From Hymenobacter edaphi (GTDB lineage Bacteria > Bacteroidota > Bacteroidia > Cytophagales > Hymenobacteraceae), in assembly GCF_003258365.1 (NCBI RefSeq), contig NZ_QHKM01000006.1, positions 222,072 through 286,071 of the forward strand: 64,000 nucleotides of DNA, read 5' to 3'. Numbering within the stretch: the stretch's first letter is position 1; each line of letters begins with the position of its first letter. The position numbers and the translations under genes were made by a program. Below are positions 40,453-48,510 of this stretch, piece by piece. The notes below the pieces were generated by a model. That model did not search any database and was not told the DNA's origin. It saw only the letters and a program-made list of their open reading frames with translations.

Positions 40453-40620
40453 GGTGAAATAGTGAGATGGTGAACTGGTGAGTTGATGTTCATGCGGCTC
40501 CTGGTCCCAAAGCTAAACGGCCCCGACAACAGAAGTTGCCGGGGCCGTTTGCGTATTTGAATGTGGGTATGGTGCCGTCCGAACGTCAAACTCACCAGTT
40601 CACCATCTCACTATTTCACC
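40453..40620. repeat. Perfect 32-bp inverted pair of 8-nt-period arrays after emrB
   Basis: The arm 40453-40484 (octamers GTGAAATA GTGAGATG GTGAACTG GTGAGTT) is the exact reverse complement of 40589-40620. The G arm starts two bases after the emrB stop, and the C arm ends two bases before the stop of the convergent gene. A terminator lies between the arms. Confidence 0.85.
40515..40550. terminator. Terminator between convergent genes
   Basis: AAACGGCCCCG (40515-40525) pairs with 40540-40550, with inner pairing CAAC/GTTG and loop AGAA. It serves the emrB side. A/T ends allow use from both directions. Confidence 0.8.
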
Positions 40621-40622
40621 AC

Positions 40623-41660
40623 CTATTGGTACTGAATGTACAGCGGCTTGGGCGTGAGCTGCAGCACCTCGGTGGGCGTCATGATGTGGTGGGGCTTGGG
40701 GCGGGCGTCATACTCGTAGAAGAGCTTGAAGCCCGTGTACTGCACCGGTTCCGTCTGGATGTAGTCGTGGTACGAGTCCTTTTTCAGCGTCGGCTCGCCG
40801 TGGCCGTCCATGTGCATCACCACCTGCACCCGCGGGTCCAGCTTGATGTTCTTGTAGTTGGTCACCATTTTCCGGGTGAAGCGGTGCACCGTCAGCACCT
40901 TCGGCGGCAGCTTGTTTTCCGATACGATGCGCGCCAGGTAATTGATGGTGAAGTTGATATCCTTCGCGTCGAGGGTGCCGATGCGCTGGTTGGGGCGGAT
41001 GCCCGGCATGGTGGCCAGCGAGAATTCCGGGTCGATGCCGAGGTGGATATCGGGCTGCTTCAGGTACTGCTCCAGCTTGGGCAACTCCACCTGCAGGGTG
41101 CTGTGGCCCGGCTGCACGTCGAGGAACAGGATGCACTTATGCTCCCGTGCCCAGCTGATAACCTCCTCGATGGTGGCCTTGGAGTTCATCAGGCGCCACT
41201 TGCCGTCCTTGCCGGGCGTACCCTGGGCGGTGATGGTCACGTTGTGCAGGGCCGGCTGCACCGGGATGCTCGGGTCGGCGGCCTGCCACTCCTTCAGCAC
41301 GCCCGCAAACTTGCGGAACATCTGCTCCTTCGGCTCCCGGCCCAGAATGCCCATGCCCTTCGAGCGGATGTTGCCATAGAAAGCAATGATGCGGTGGCCC
41401 GGCAGGATGGCGCCCGGCAGCTGCCCGGTTTTCTTGGCAATGGAGTCGGCCTTGAGCGAGTCGCGGCGCATGGCTTCCAGCTTCAGCTTCACCGTGTCGA
41501 CGACGGCGGGGCGGGCCGAATCAGCCGTGGCGGTATCGGTGCCGGAAGCTTCGTTGTCGGAGCGGCTGCCGCAGCCGGGCAGCGTGGTCAGGGTGAGAGC
41601 GAGGCCCAGAGCGGCCAGGGCGGGCGCCGTCAGGCGGGTGAGGGGCTGAAAATGAGGCAC
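40623..41660 (-). CDS. Hypothetical lipoprotein, paralogue A, 345 aa
   Basis: A GTG at 41660 starts a leader ending in TLTTLPGC (lipobox). The longer frame upstream crosses a terminator and the promoter candidate near 41690-41705 (GTACCTTCGC), so it was rejected. The mature part begins with a charged helix, then alternating helices and strands suggesting a TIM-like barrel: RIIAFYGNI, PALHNVTI, KCILFLDVQPG, LGIDPEFSL, KVLTVHRF and RVQVVMHMDGHGEP. It ends in LTPKPLYIQYQ. It shares all these with the gene at 43479. No named family is known to me, and a carbohydrate-active role is possible but unproven. Confidence 0.78.
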   Translation of the reverse strand: MPHFQPLTRLTAPALAALGLALTLTTLPGCGSRSDNEASGTDTATADSARPAVVDTVKLKLEAMRRDSLKADSIAKKTGQLPGAILPGHRIIAFYGNIRSKGMGILGREPKEQMFRKFAGVLKEWQAADPSIPVQPALHNVTITAQGTPGKDGKWRLMNSKATIEEVISWAREHKCILFLDVQPGHSTLQVELPKLEQYLKQPDIHLGIDPEFSLATMPGIRPNQRIGTLDAKDINFTINYLARIVSENKLPPKVLTVHRFTRKMVTNYKNIKLDPRVQVVMHMDGHGEPTLKKDSYHDYIQTEPVQYTGFKLFYEYDARPKPHHIMTPTEVLQLTPKPLYIQYQ

Positions 41661-41751
41661 TAGAAAAAGGGGGCAGTGAGGTCGGAAACGCCGCGAAGGT
41701 ACGCCTTTTCGCCCGACCACCACCGGCATTTGTGCCGGCCGGGGGCCGACG

Positions 41752-41786
41752 AAAAAAAGCCGGCCACCCGCTGCGCGGGGCCGGCT
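41752..41786 (-). terminator. Terminator of the cysteine-dioxygenase-like gene
   Basis: AGCCGGCC (41758-41765) pairs with GGCCGGCT (41779-41786), with CCCGC/GCGGG inside. The minus strand continues in TTTTTTT. Confidence 0.8.
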
Positions 41787-41826
41787 TCGGGGGCAGCTGT
41801 GAGCGGCTGCTGGGGTTGTTCTGCGG

Positions 41827-41900
41827 GTAGCGCGAACTGTTAGTTCGCGTAGCTCTGCACGATAACGTCCTGACAAACGCGAACTAAAAGCTCACGCTAC
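41827..41900. repeat. REP-like pair of inverted 23-mers
   Basis: GTAGCGCGAACTGTTAGTTCGCG (41827-41849) recurs inverted at 41878-41900 with four mismatches. Each unit is itself a hairpin (CGCGAACT/AGTTCGCG). It sits just after the stop at 41907 on the minus strand. Confidence 0.6.
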
Positions 41901-41906
41901 ATCCCG

Positions 41907-43247
41907 TTAGCCCGGGCGGTAGCGGCTCAGCCACTCGCGCTTCATCAGGGCCTTGAATTCCAGGAAGCTCATGTCGGAGTTGGGCGTGAACTGCTTGATC
42001 TGCCCGTGCTCGTTGAGGTAATCGAAGTACTTGTAGTGCGTGGTGTTGCCCTCGCCGTAGAGGTAGCACTGAATGGTGATGCAGGTCGGGCCGGTCACGT
42101 TGGTATTGTGCAGCTGGTGGTTCTGGTTCAGCTCCGGGCTGATCCAGGTCACGTCGCCGGGGCCGAACTTGGCAATCATGAAGGGCTGCTGGTGATACTC
42201 CGAGAGCATCGGAAACAAGCTCACCGTGATTTCGCCGTGCAGCACCCGGATGACGGCGTTGGCCCCGCCGTGGTTGTGCAGGGGCGAGTAGTGGCCGGGC
42301 GGCCAGATTTCCATCACGTATGGAATGCCGGGCGAGTCGCCCTGGTTCAGGCCCAAGGTGATGCGCAGGTAGGTTTCGTCGGGGTTGGAGCCGCCAAACT
42401 CCCCGGCCTTTTCCAGCAGGGTCTGGTAGCACCAGCCGTCGGGGCTGGCAATGCTGGCTTCGATGGCCTGGGCGAAGTCCGGGAAGTCGGGCGTGTTCAG
42501 CGTGAACTGCGCCCCCGACACGTTGTCGTAGAGCAGCTGGCAGGTGGGGGTGAGGTTGGCCGCCACGGTGGCGCGGTTGCGGGCAATGTCGTCCATCGTC
42601 AGCTGGTTGCGGTCGACCACCACCATGGCCGGGTCCACGATAACCGGGTCGCGGTACACTTTGAAGGGCTGCACCACCTCCGCCTCGAAGCTGACGGTGG
42701 CCACGGTGCGCACCCAGGCGTAGGGGTCGGCAGCCTGCTTTTCGGGCACGGGCGGCTGAATGGGGAAGCTCAGCTCGGCCAGCAGCGTGTTGCGCCGCAC
42801 TTCGCCTTTGCCGTAGCGCAGCAGGCCGTTGTTGGAGTCGAGGCTGAGCCAGTAGGGGCACTGGTCGGACTTGTCCAGGCCGCCGCCTTCCTTGTAAAAG
42901 AAGGTGGGCTGCTGGTCGCCGTAGGGCAGGGCCTGCGGGTGGCCGGCGGTGGCCGGCTGGGGCTCGTAGGTCCGCCACTGGCCGTCGTGCAGATGCGCGA
43001 AGCGGGCCTGCTTCTCGGTCACTTCGAGGCGGAAGCCGTGGCGGCGCTCGGGGTCCTGCAGGGTAAGGCTGAAGGCAGCCTGCCGGTTCAGCGTCACGGC
43101 CAGCACGCCCTGCCCGACCACGATGAGGCGCTCGGTGCCGGGCTTATCGGCGGGCGCGCTTTTCAGCAGGCGGCGGGCGGCCTGGGGCGGCGGGGCAATC
43201 AGCCGTGACGCCGGGGCATTAAAAAACAGTTGTTCGTGGTGGGACAT
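41907..43247 (-). CDS. Cysteine-dioxygenase-like cupin protein with extra N-terminal region, 446 aa
   Basis: The C-terminal half (about 215-440) is a cupin resembling type I cysteine dioxygenase: WPPGHYSPLHNHGG gives the G-x5-HxH pattern (His324, His326), HGEI follows, and a third ligand His377 or His380 lies in NHQLHN. The Glu expected four residues after HxH in many cupins is not there (as in cysteine dioxygenases). The first ~200 residues are not part of known cysteine dioxygenases, which are about 200 aa, and look beta-rich. The start at 43247 gives MSHHEQLFFN. No signal peptide, so cytoplasmic. Thiol substrate uncertain. Confidence 0.82.
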   Translation of the reverse strand: MSHHEQLFFNAPASRLIAPPPQAARRLLKSAPADKPGTERLIVVGQGVLAVTLNRQAAFSLTLQDPERRHGFRLEVTEKQARFAHLHDGQWRTYEPQPATAGHPQALPYGDQQPTFFYKEGGGLDKSDQCPYWLSLDSNNGLLRYGKGEVRRNTLLAELSFPIQPPVPEKQAADPYAWVRTVATVSFEAEVVQPFKVYRDPVIVDPAMVVVDRNQLTMDDIARNRATVAANLTPTCQLLYDNVSGAQFTLNTPDFPDFAQAIEASIASPDGWCYQTLLEKAGEFGGSNPDETYLRITLGLNQGDSPGIPYVMEIWPPGHYSPLHNHGGANAVIRVLHGEITVSLFPMLSEYHQQPFMIAKFGPGDVTWISPELNQNHQLHNTNVTGPTCITIQCYLYGEGNTTHYKYFDYLNEHGQIKQFTPNSDMSFLEFKALMKREWLSRYRPG

Positions 43248-43478
43248 AACGCGGGCTTGAACGGGAAAAAGCGCATCGGTAGTAGCGGGCAAAGCTGCCG
43301 ATTTCCCACCCGCGGCGCCCGCGTAGTTCTACTTGTTTTCCAGCCGATGGCAAAGAGGCGGGTCCGTCGGCCACCGTCCGGAGCGCCACGCAGAACCTCC
43401 CCACGGCTGCCGGACCACGACCCGCCCGGACCTGGCCAGGTTCTGCGCCGTGCCCGGCATGGCCACCGGTTCGGGCCG

Positions 43479-44459
43479 TTACTGGTACTGGATATAAAGC
43501 GGATCAGGGCGCAGGGCAGCCACTTCCTGGGGTGTCATCAGGCGGGAGTTGTCCATCTTGCGGTCCTGCCGGAAGAAGATCTTGAAGCCCGCGTACTGCA
43601 CCGGCTCGGCCCGGATAAACTTGCGGTAGGAACTGCGCTTGATACCGGGCGTGCCCCAGCCGTCCATGTGCATCACGATCTGCACGCGCGGGTCGAGCCG
43701 GATGCGCTGGTAGTTGGTAACCATGTCCTGGCGGAAGCGGTGAACCACCAGCACCTTGGGCGGCAGCCGGTTGGCCGACACGAGGCGGGCCAGAAACTGC
43801 CGGGCGTAGTTGATGTCGGCCGCGTCGAACTCCCCGACTTCGGTGCCCGGGCGCCGGCCGTTCTTCATCGAGAATTCCGGGTCGATGCCCAGGTGCACGA
43901 TGGAGTCGCGCAGGTAGGGGGCCAGGCGGGGCAGCTCGGCCGGCAGGGTGCTCAGGCCCACCTGCACGTCGAGAAACACCAGGCAGCCGTGGGCGTGGCC
44001 CCAGCGAATCACGCGGCGAATGACGCTGTCGGGCTGCAGCTCGCGGTACTTGCCGTCGGGCCCGGCGTCGCGCTGGGCAATGACGGCCACCATGTGCAGC
44101 GCCGGCCGGATGGGCTGGGCCGGGTCGGCGCGGCGCCAGGCCTGCACCTGCCGGTCGAGGCGGCGCAGCATCTCGTCCTTGGGATACTGGCCGAGCACGC
44201 CCATGGTCTTGTGGGTGGCGCTGCCATAAAAGGCCACGATGCGCTGCTCAGGCAGAATGGCGCCCGGCAGCTGCCCGCCGGTGCGCGCCACCGAGTCGAC
44301 CAGCAGGGAATCCTGACGCAGCAGCTCCTGGCGGGCGGGCAGGGTCGCCAAGTGGTTTTCGCGGCGCCCCTGGCAGGCCCCGACGAGCAGCGTTGGCAGC
44401 AAAAGAAATGGCAACTCCAGCGCCCTGAGGCGCCCCAGCCGCTGGCGGCAATGCGGCAT
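43479..44459 (-). CDS. Hypothetical lipoprotein, paralogue B, 326 aa
   Basis: The ATG at 44459 gives a basic N-terminus and hydrophobic leader ending in LLVGAC. The frame upstream is antisense low-quality sequence. It is a clear paralogue of the 40623 gene: RTGGQLPGAILPEQRIVAFYG, PALHMVAVIAQRD, GCLVFLDVQVG, LGIDPEFSM, LPPKVLVVHRFRQDMVTNYQ, RVQIVMHMDGWGTP and DPLYIQYQ. Conserved Asp, Glu and His in the strand ends suggest an active site. It is separated from its paralogue by the cysteine-dioxygenase-like gene. Envelope lipoprotein, function unknown. Confidence 0.78.
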   Translation of the reverse strand: MPHCRQRLGRLRALELPFLLLPTLLVGACQGRRENHLATLPARQELLRQDSLLVDSVARTGGQLPGAILPEQRIVAFYGSATHKTMGVLGQYPKDEMLRRLDRQVQAWRRADPAQPIRPALHMVAVIAQRDAGPDGKYRELQPDSVIRRVIRWGHAHGCLVFLDVQVGLSTLPAELPRLAPYLRDSIVHLGIDPEFSMKNGRRPGTEVGEFDAADINYARQFLARLVSANRLPPKVLVVHRFRQDMVTNYQRIRLDPRVQIVMHMDGWGTPGIKRSSYRKFIRAEPVQYAGFKIFFRQDRKMDNSRLMTPQEVAALRPDPLYIQYQ

Positions 44460-44510
44460 AATAGGGTGGTCAGTGATGGTATGAAATACGCGCGGGCCGC
44501 GGCAGCCCAC

Positions 44511-44542
44511 AAAAAAGACCACCGACGCGGGGCCGGTGGTCT
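44511..44542 (-). terminator. Terminator of the blaI-M56 operon
   Basis: AGACCACCG (44516-44524) pairs with CGGTGGTCT (44534-44542). The minus strand continues in TTTTTT. Confidence 0.85.
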
Positions 44543-44587
44543 GTCTATAAACTACGATTCGGGCGGATGGTTCACCGCCGGCGGGTG

Positions 44588-45898
44588 CTACTTCAGCGCG
44601 AAGGTGATGGGAATGGTGTAGGCCACGGCCACCGGCTGCCCAGCCTGCCGGCCCGGCGTCCAGCGGCCGGGCAGGGCCCGCACGGCGCGCAGCGCCGCGT
44701 CGTTCAGCTCGTCGGCCAGGGCCTGCTTGGCGGGGCTGGTGCTGATGGCCCGCTGCAGCTTCACGTCGCGGATGCTGCCGTCGGTGTCCACCACGAAGCC
44801 GATAAAGGCCTTGCCCTCCAGCTGGGCTTCGCGGGCGGCGTCCGGGTACTGCACCAGGGCCCCGAGGTCCTGCATCAGCTGGTCCATGCCGCCCTGGTAT
44901 TCGGGCATTTCGTCGGCCACCTCGAGTACGCGGCCCGGGGCGGCGGGCGGGGCGAGGGGCGGCGGCGGGGGCGGGGCTACCGGAGCGGGCGGCGGCGGCG
45001 GGGGAGGCGGCGGGCCGAACGACTCCAGCTGCTCGCAGGCCACCAGGCCGAGCAGCAGCGTGGCGACGGGCAGCGCGGCCCATTTGCGCCAGGCGCGGGT
45101 AAGGGGCAGGCGGTGAAGCATGGCAATGCGGTTAAGGGTTTGGGAAGTGGTAAAAGCGTGCGTCAGGGCCGGGGTCTGCCAGGCCTGGGTGGCCTGGCGG
45201 GCCAGCAGGCGGGCATACTGCGCGGCCGAAGTGGTGGCCGAGTGGCGCAGGGCGTCGGCGTCGGCGAGGTACTCGTGCGTCAGGGCCAGCTCGCGCAGCA
45301 GCAGGTACGCCAGCGGGTTGAACCACAGCGCGGCGCACCAGAGACGCAGCCACAGCTGATCGGCCGAGTGGCCCTGGCGCACGTGGGCCAGCTCGTGGGC
45401 CAGCACCTGCGCGGCTTCGGCGGGGGCCAGGGCCTGGGTGTCGTCCCAAAACACGGTGCGGCCGAAAGAGCTGGTGGGCAGCTGTCCGCCGGTGGGGCGC
45501 AGGGTGTAGCCCGGGTGCCGGGTGCCCGGCAGGCGGCGGGCCAGCCGCGCCAGCCGCCCGAGCCGCCACAGCAGCCCCGCCACGCTCAGCACTACGCCGG
45601 CCGCGTACAGGGCCGGCAGCCAGTGCTGCGTGGTGGCCGTGGGGGCTTCGGCGCCCACGTGCAGCACCGGCAGCACCACGTGCGGCACGCCCACCACGCG
45701 CACCGCGGCGGCCACCGGCCACCACTGCGCCCAGGGCAGCAGCGGGGCCACGGCCGCCAGCACCGGGGCCAGCAGCAGGAAGGCGCGGTTGTAGCCGAAG
45801 CAGGCTTCGCGCCGGAGCAGCAGCTGGTAAAACAACCAGCTCACGGCCAGGCACAAAGTGCTCTGCCACATCCAGCTAAGCAGGGTCGGCGTCGTCAT
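44588..45898 (-). CDS. M56 (BlaR1-type) membrane metalloprotease with C-terminal TonB domain, 436 aa
   Basis: M56 proteases sense an external signal and cut the BlaI repressor. The N-terminal half has membrane helices (about 15-28, 38-56, 93-112) and the zinc site HELAH (168-172) with a downstream Glu in LTHEYLADADA. A helix near 275-288 is followed by a Pro-rich spacer with nine consecutive Pro (about 296-304), then a TonB-type C-terminal domain (about 345-436, EGKAFIGFVVDTDGSIRDVKL). No penicillin-binding domain is present. The ATG at 45898 overlaps blaI by 23 bases, so the pair is coupled. Confidence 0.92.
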   Translation of the reverse strand: MTTPTLLSWMWQSTLCLAVSWLFYQLLLRREACFGYNRAFLLLAPVLAAVAPLLPWAQWWPVAAAVRVVGVPHVVLPVLHVGAEAPTATTQHWLPALYAAGVVLSVAGLLWRLGRLARLARRLPGTRHPGYTLRPTGGQLPTSSFGRTVFWDDTQALAPAEAAQVLAHELAHVRQGHSADQLWLRLWCAALWFNPLAYLLLRELALTHEYLADADALRHSATTSAAQYARLLARQATQAWQTPALTHAFTTSQTLNRIAMLHRLPLTRAWRKWAALPVATLLLGLVACEQLESFGPPPPPPPPPAPVAPPPPPPLAPPAAPGRVLEVADEMPEYQGGMDQLMQDLGALVQYPDAAREAQLEGKAFIGFVVDTDGSIRDVKLQRAISTSPAKQALADELNDAALRAVRALPGRWTPGRQAGQPVAVAYTIPITFALK

Positions 45899-46277
45899 CG
45901 GTCGGCTTGTCCAGGTTTTGCTGCGCGTGGCGCAGCAGCTCGTCGAGCTGCCGGGCGTCGAGGTTTTCTTCCTTCGCGAAAAAGGACACCAGGCGCGTGA
46001 AGGAGCCACCGAAGTAGCCGCCGAGCAGCTTGCCGAGCGAAAAGCGGCGGTACTCATCCTGGGCCACCAGGGCGTGGTAGCGGTGGGTGCGCCCGAAGGC
46101 CTCGTGGCCCACGTAGCCCTTCTGCTCCAGAATGCGCACGATGGTCGACACGGTGTTGTAGGCGGGCGGGGGCGCGGGCATGTCCGGGAGCATGTCCTTC
46201 ACGAAGGACGGCCCGCGGCGCCAGAGCACCTGCATCACCTGTTCTTCGGCGCGGGTGAGTTCGGGGAGTTGCTGCAT
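45876..46277 (-). CDS. BlaI/MecI family transcriptional repressor, 133 aa
   Basis: The winged-helix repressor of M56-type systems. N-terminal DNA-binding region: LTRAEEQVMQVLWRRGPSFVKDMLPDM and YNTVSTIVRILEQKGYVGHEAFGRTHRYHALV. The C-terminal dimer part contains SLGKLLGGYFGGSFTRLVSFF, and the usual cleavage region of the family lies at the SFF segment. Normal length. A perfect 10-bp palindrome, 24 bases upstream and between the -33 and -7 elements, is the likely operator, so autorepression with the M56 gene is expected. Confidence 0.94.
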   Translation of the reverse strand: MQQLPELTRAEEQVMQVLWRRGPSFVKDMLPDMPAPPPAYNTVSTIVRILEQKGYVGHEAFGRTHRYHALVAQDEYRRFSLGKLLGGYFGGSFTRLVSFFAKEENLDARQLDELLRHAQQNLDKPTDDDADPA

Positions 46278-46295
46278 AGCTGATTGTTTGCTGGT

Positions 46296-46326
46296 TAAAC
46301 GTATAACTAAATTATTAGTTATACAA
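46296..46326 (-). promoter_or_regulatory. blaI promoter with embedded operator
   Basis: Minus strand: TTG (46326-46324), 20 bases, TACGTTTA (46303-46296). The 20-base gap holds nearly all of the palindrome GTATAACTAA (46301-46310) / TTAGTTATAC (46315-46324). Repressor bound there would block the promoter. Confidence 0.7.
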
Positions 46327-46424
46327 CTAAGAACTTCTTTTTACTGAATCAGGTAGCCTACATAACTGAATAAGGGTAGGGACTCCGGATGCGTTGCCGG
46401 GCGCTGAATGACTACGATTAACCG

Positions 46425-46676
46425 CTGGACGACTGGATCCGGGCGTTGGGTCATCGAACCCGGGCTTTGGACGACCGGAGCTAAGCTTTGGCAGGTTGCG
46501 TCTTGGCATTGGCCGGTTGCGGCGAAGGGTTGGCGGCTCGAATCTTGGCGTTGGCTGATGGCGTCCGGGCTTTGGACGACCAGGCCAGGCAGTGGCGACT
46601 CGGAACGGGGCATTTCCTGACCGTGGCCGAAGGTTGGACGCTTGGCGCCGAGGATTGGGAAATTCCGGACCTGGGA
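46425..46676. repeat. Twelve-unit 21-nt-period degenerate array
   Basis: Units of exactly 21 bases, most starting TTGG (46446, 46467, 46488 ... 46572), then TGG from 46593 on. Translated on the plus strand they give seven-residue repeats with Trp in register (RWTTGSG, RWVIEPG, LWTTGAK, LWQVASW). The Trp register shifts by one base between units 8 and 9. All frames are fairly open, but none looks like an intact gene. The array fills most of 46325-46775. Nothing else was found there. Confidence 0.7.
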
Positions 46677-46775
46677 GCGGGGCAGCGGAGCGCACCGCCG
46701 GATTTTACCTGGCCAGACGAAATCTTTTGCGCCGGCCGGTGTTAAGCAGATTCCAGCCTTAACTTCCTGACCATC

Positions 46776-48011
46776 GTGCTATTCAATAAACTTTCCGCGC
46801 GCCTGGCGCGCCTGACCTGGCTTTTTAGTACCATTCTGCTGGTGGGCCCCGGCCTGGGCTGCCAGAAGGACGTGGCCGGCCCGGCCGCCGCGCCCGCCAC
46901 CGAGGAGCCCGGCACCACCGCCACCACCCGCCTGCTGGGCAGCACGCTCGTGGGCGAGTACACCCCGCAGCAGCTGGCCACGCACGTGAGCAGCATCCCG
47001 TTTGCCGCCGCCCTCATCCGCTACCCCATTCGCGTGTACCGGCTCACCTACGCCACCAAGACGCCCGCCGGGCAGCCGGTGACGGCCTCGGGCGCCCTGC
47101 TGGTACCCACCGTGCCGGCCGGCCAGCAGCTGCCGTTGCTCAGCTACCAGCACGGCACCATCAGCCCCTTGGACGAGGGCAAGGCGCCGTCCTACTACAG
47201 CTCCGGCAGCGAAATCTATTCGGCCGTGTCGGTGCTGGCTTCCACCGGCTACGTCGTGTCGGCGCCCGACTACATCGGCTACGGCGCTTCCAAAACCCAG
47301 CCGCACCCCTACGAGCACGCCGAGTCGCTGGCCCTGACCTCGCTGGACATGCTGCGGGCAGCCAAGGAATTCTGCCAGCAGCAGCAGGCGGGCCTCAACG
47401 CCAAAACCTTTCTGCTGGGCTACTCCGAAGGCGGTTTTGCCACCCTGGCCCTGCACCGGCTGATGGAGGCCGAGGCCACCGGCGAGTTTACGGTGACGGC
47501 CAGCGCCCCGGGCGCCGGGGCCTACCACAAGTCGGCCTTTGCCACCTATATTATGAATGCGACGCAGCCGCTGAACTTCCTGAGCAGCTACGTGTGGGTG
47601 CTCGATACCTATAACCGCATCTACGGCCTGAACCGCCCCGCCTCCTTTTATTACAACGAGCCCTACGCCACCCAGCTGGCGAGCAATCCGCTCAGTCCGG
47701 TGCCCGCGCTGCCGGCCACCCTCTTCACGCCGGCCCTGCGCGCGGCCGTGCTGGCCGGCACTGATCAGCCGCTGACCCGCACCTTCGTAGCCAACGACAT
47801 CCACGACTGGAAGCCCCGCGCCCCGCTGGCTCTCTTCCACGGCACTGCCGACGACTACGTGCCCTTCTTCAACTCGCAGGACGCCTACAACGCCATGCGC
47901 GCCCGCGGCGCCACCCAGGTGGAGCTGCGCCCGATTCAAGGGGGCAACCACTTCACCGCGGCTCCTACCTATACGCTGCAAGCCTTTGCGTTCATCTCGC
48001 AGTACAACTAA
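46776..48011 (+). CDS. Alpha/beta hydrolase lipoprotein, 411 aa
   Basis: A GTG at 46776 starts a leader ending in LVGPGLGC (lipobox). The hydrolase domain shows LLSYQHGTISP (oxyanion region), APDYIGYGASK, nucleophile GYSEGG (Ser), acid in HGTADDYVP and catalytic His in GGNHFTAAP. It resembles the secretory-lipase/prolyl-peptidase-like group of Bacteroidota esterases. It is predicted to be anchored in the envelope, and the substrate is unknown. It is monocistronic with a terminator at 48099. The region upstream is the 21-nt-period array. Confidence 0.88.
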   Translation: MLFNKLSARLARLTWLFSTILLVGPGLGCQKDVAGPAAAPATEEPGTTATTRLLGSTLVGEYTPQQLATHVSSIPFAAALIRYPIRVYRLTYATKTPAGQPVTASGALLVPTVPAGQQLPLLSYQHGTISPLDEGKAPSYYSSGSEIYSAVSVLASTGYVVSAPDYIGYGASKTQPHPYEHAESLALTSLDMLRAAKEFCQQQQAGLNAKTFLLGYSEGGFATLALHRLMEAEATGEFTVTASAPGAGAYHKSAFATYIMNATQPLNFLSSYVWVLDTYNRIYGLNRPASFYYNEPYATQLASNPLSPVPALPATLFTPALRAAVLAGTDQPLTRTFVANDIHDWKPRAPLALFHGTADDYVPFFNSQDAYNAMRARGATQVELRPIQGGNHFTAAPTYTLQAFAFISQYN

Positions 48012-48098
48012 GCAGCTGGGAGCGGCAGAAAAAGCCCAGCAGGCTGAGCCCCGCAAAGCATGAGGCTCCCGCCGCTCTTCTCGATTACCGCATGCCCG

Positions 48099-48129
48099 CC
48101 GACCGGACCGCAAGGTTCGGTCGGTTTGT
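48099..48129 (+). terminator. Terminator of the hydrolase gene
   Basis: CCGACCG (48099-48105) pairs with CGGTCGG (48118-48124), with GGACC-type pairing inside, followed by TTTGTTT. Confidence 0.75.
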
Positions 48130-48510
48130 TTAGGCCCGCTGCGGGGCCGGCTCCGTTGAGCCGAAGGCCTGCCGCAGCCAGGCCCCGCTGAGGGCCGCCA
48201 GCCCGCCCACCAGGCCGCCGAGCACGGCCGTTACCAGCACCAGCAGCCAGCCGCGGCCGCCCAGCGGCAGCAGCTCGGCCACGCGGTGGCTCAGGCGGCC
48301 GTCGGCCTGCACATGCAGCCACGCGGCCAGCAGCAGCCAGCCCAGGCCCACGCCGCCGAAGCCCGCCAGGAAGGTCCGGCCGCCGCGTTGGGGCAATAGA
48401 AAGGCCAGCAGCAGGGCCACCACGGCGGCGCTCCACCAGGGCAGTAGCCATTGGGCCGCGGCGGCCAGCCCGAAAATCAGCAGAAATAGAAGCCAGGAGG
48501 AGCTACGCAT
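48130..48510 (-). CDS. Small membrane protein, 126 aa
   Basis: Four hydrophobic segments (about 5-22, 25-42, 52-68 and 93-112) predict an inner-membrane protein. No family is recognised. The ATG at 48510 overlaps the stop of the TonB-type gene by eight bases, so the two are coupled, and the penicillin acylase gene is upstream in the same unit. A TTG five codons earlier is possible but less likely. Function unknown. Confidence 0.75.
   Translation of the reverse strand: MRSSSWLLFLLIFGLAAAAQWLLPWWSAAVVALLLAFLLPQRGGRTFLAGFGGVGLGWLLLAAWLHVQADGRLSHRVAELLPLGGRGWLLVLVTAVLGGLVGGLAALSGAWLRQAFGSTEPAPQRA

Noticed and set aside
43376..43450. Signal recognition particle RNA suggested by AGGTCCGG and CAGCC on the minus strand
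   Set aside because: The conserved GGAA tetraloop and AGCAGCC of domain IV are not present in the right order, so it was kept only as a structured segment.
46408..46745. Plus-strand frames in the 21-nt-period array taken as genes
   Set aside because: All frames are open because of the repeat. The Trp register breaks between frames and no leader or stop-terminator arrangement fits, so it is reported as a repeat only.
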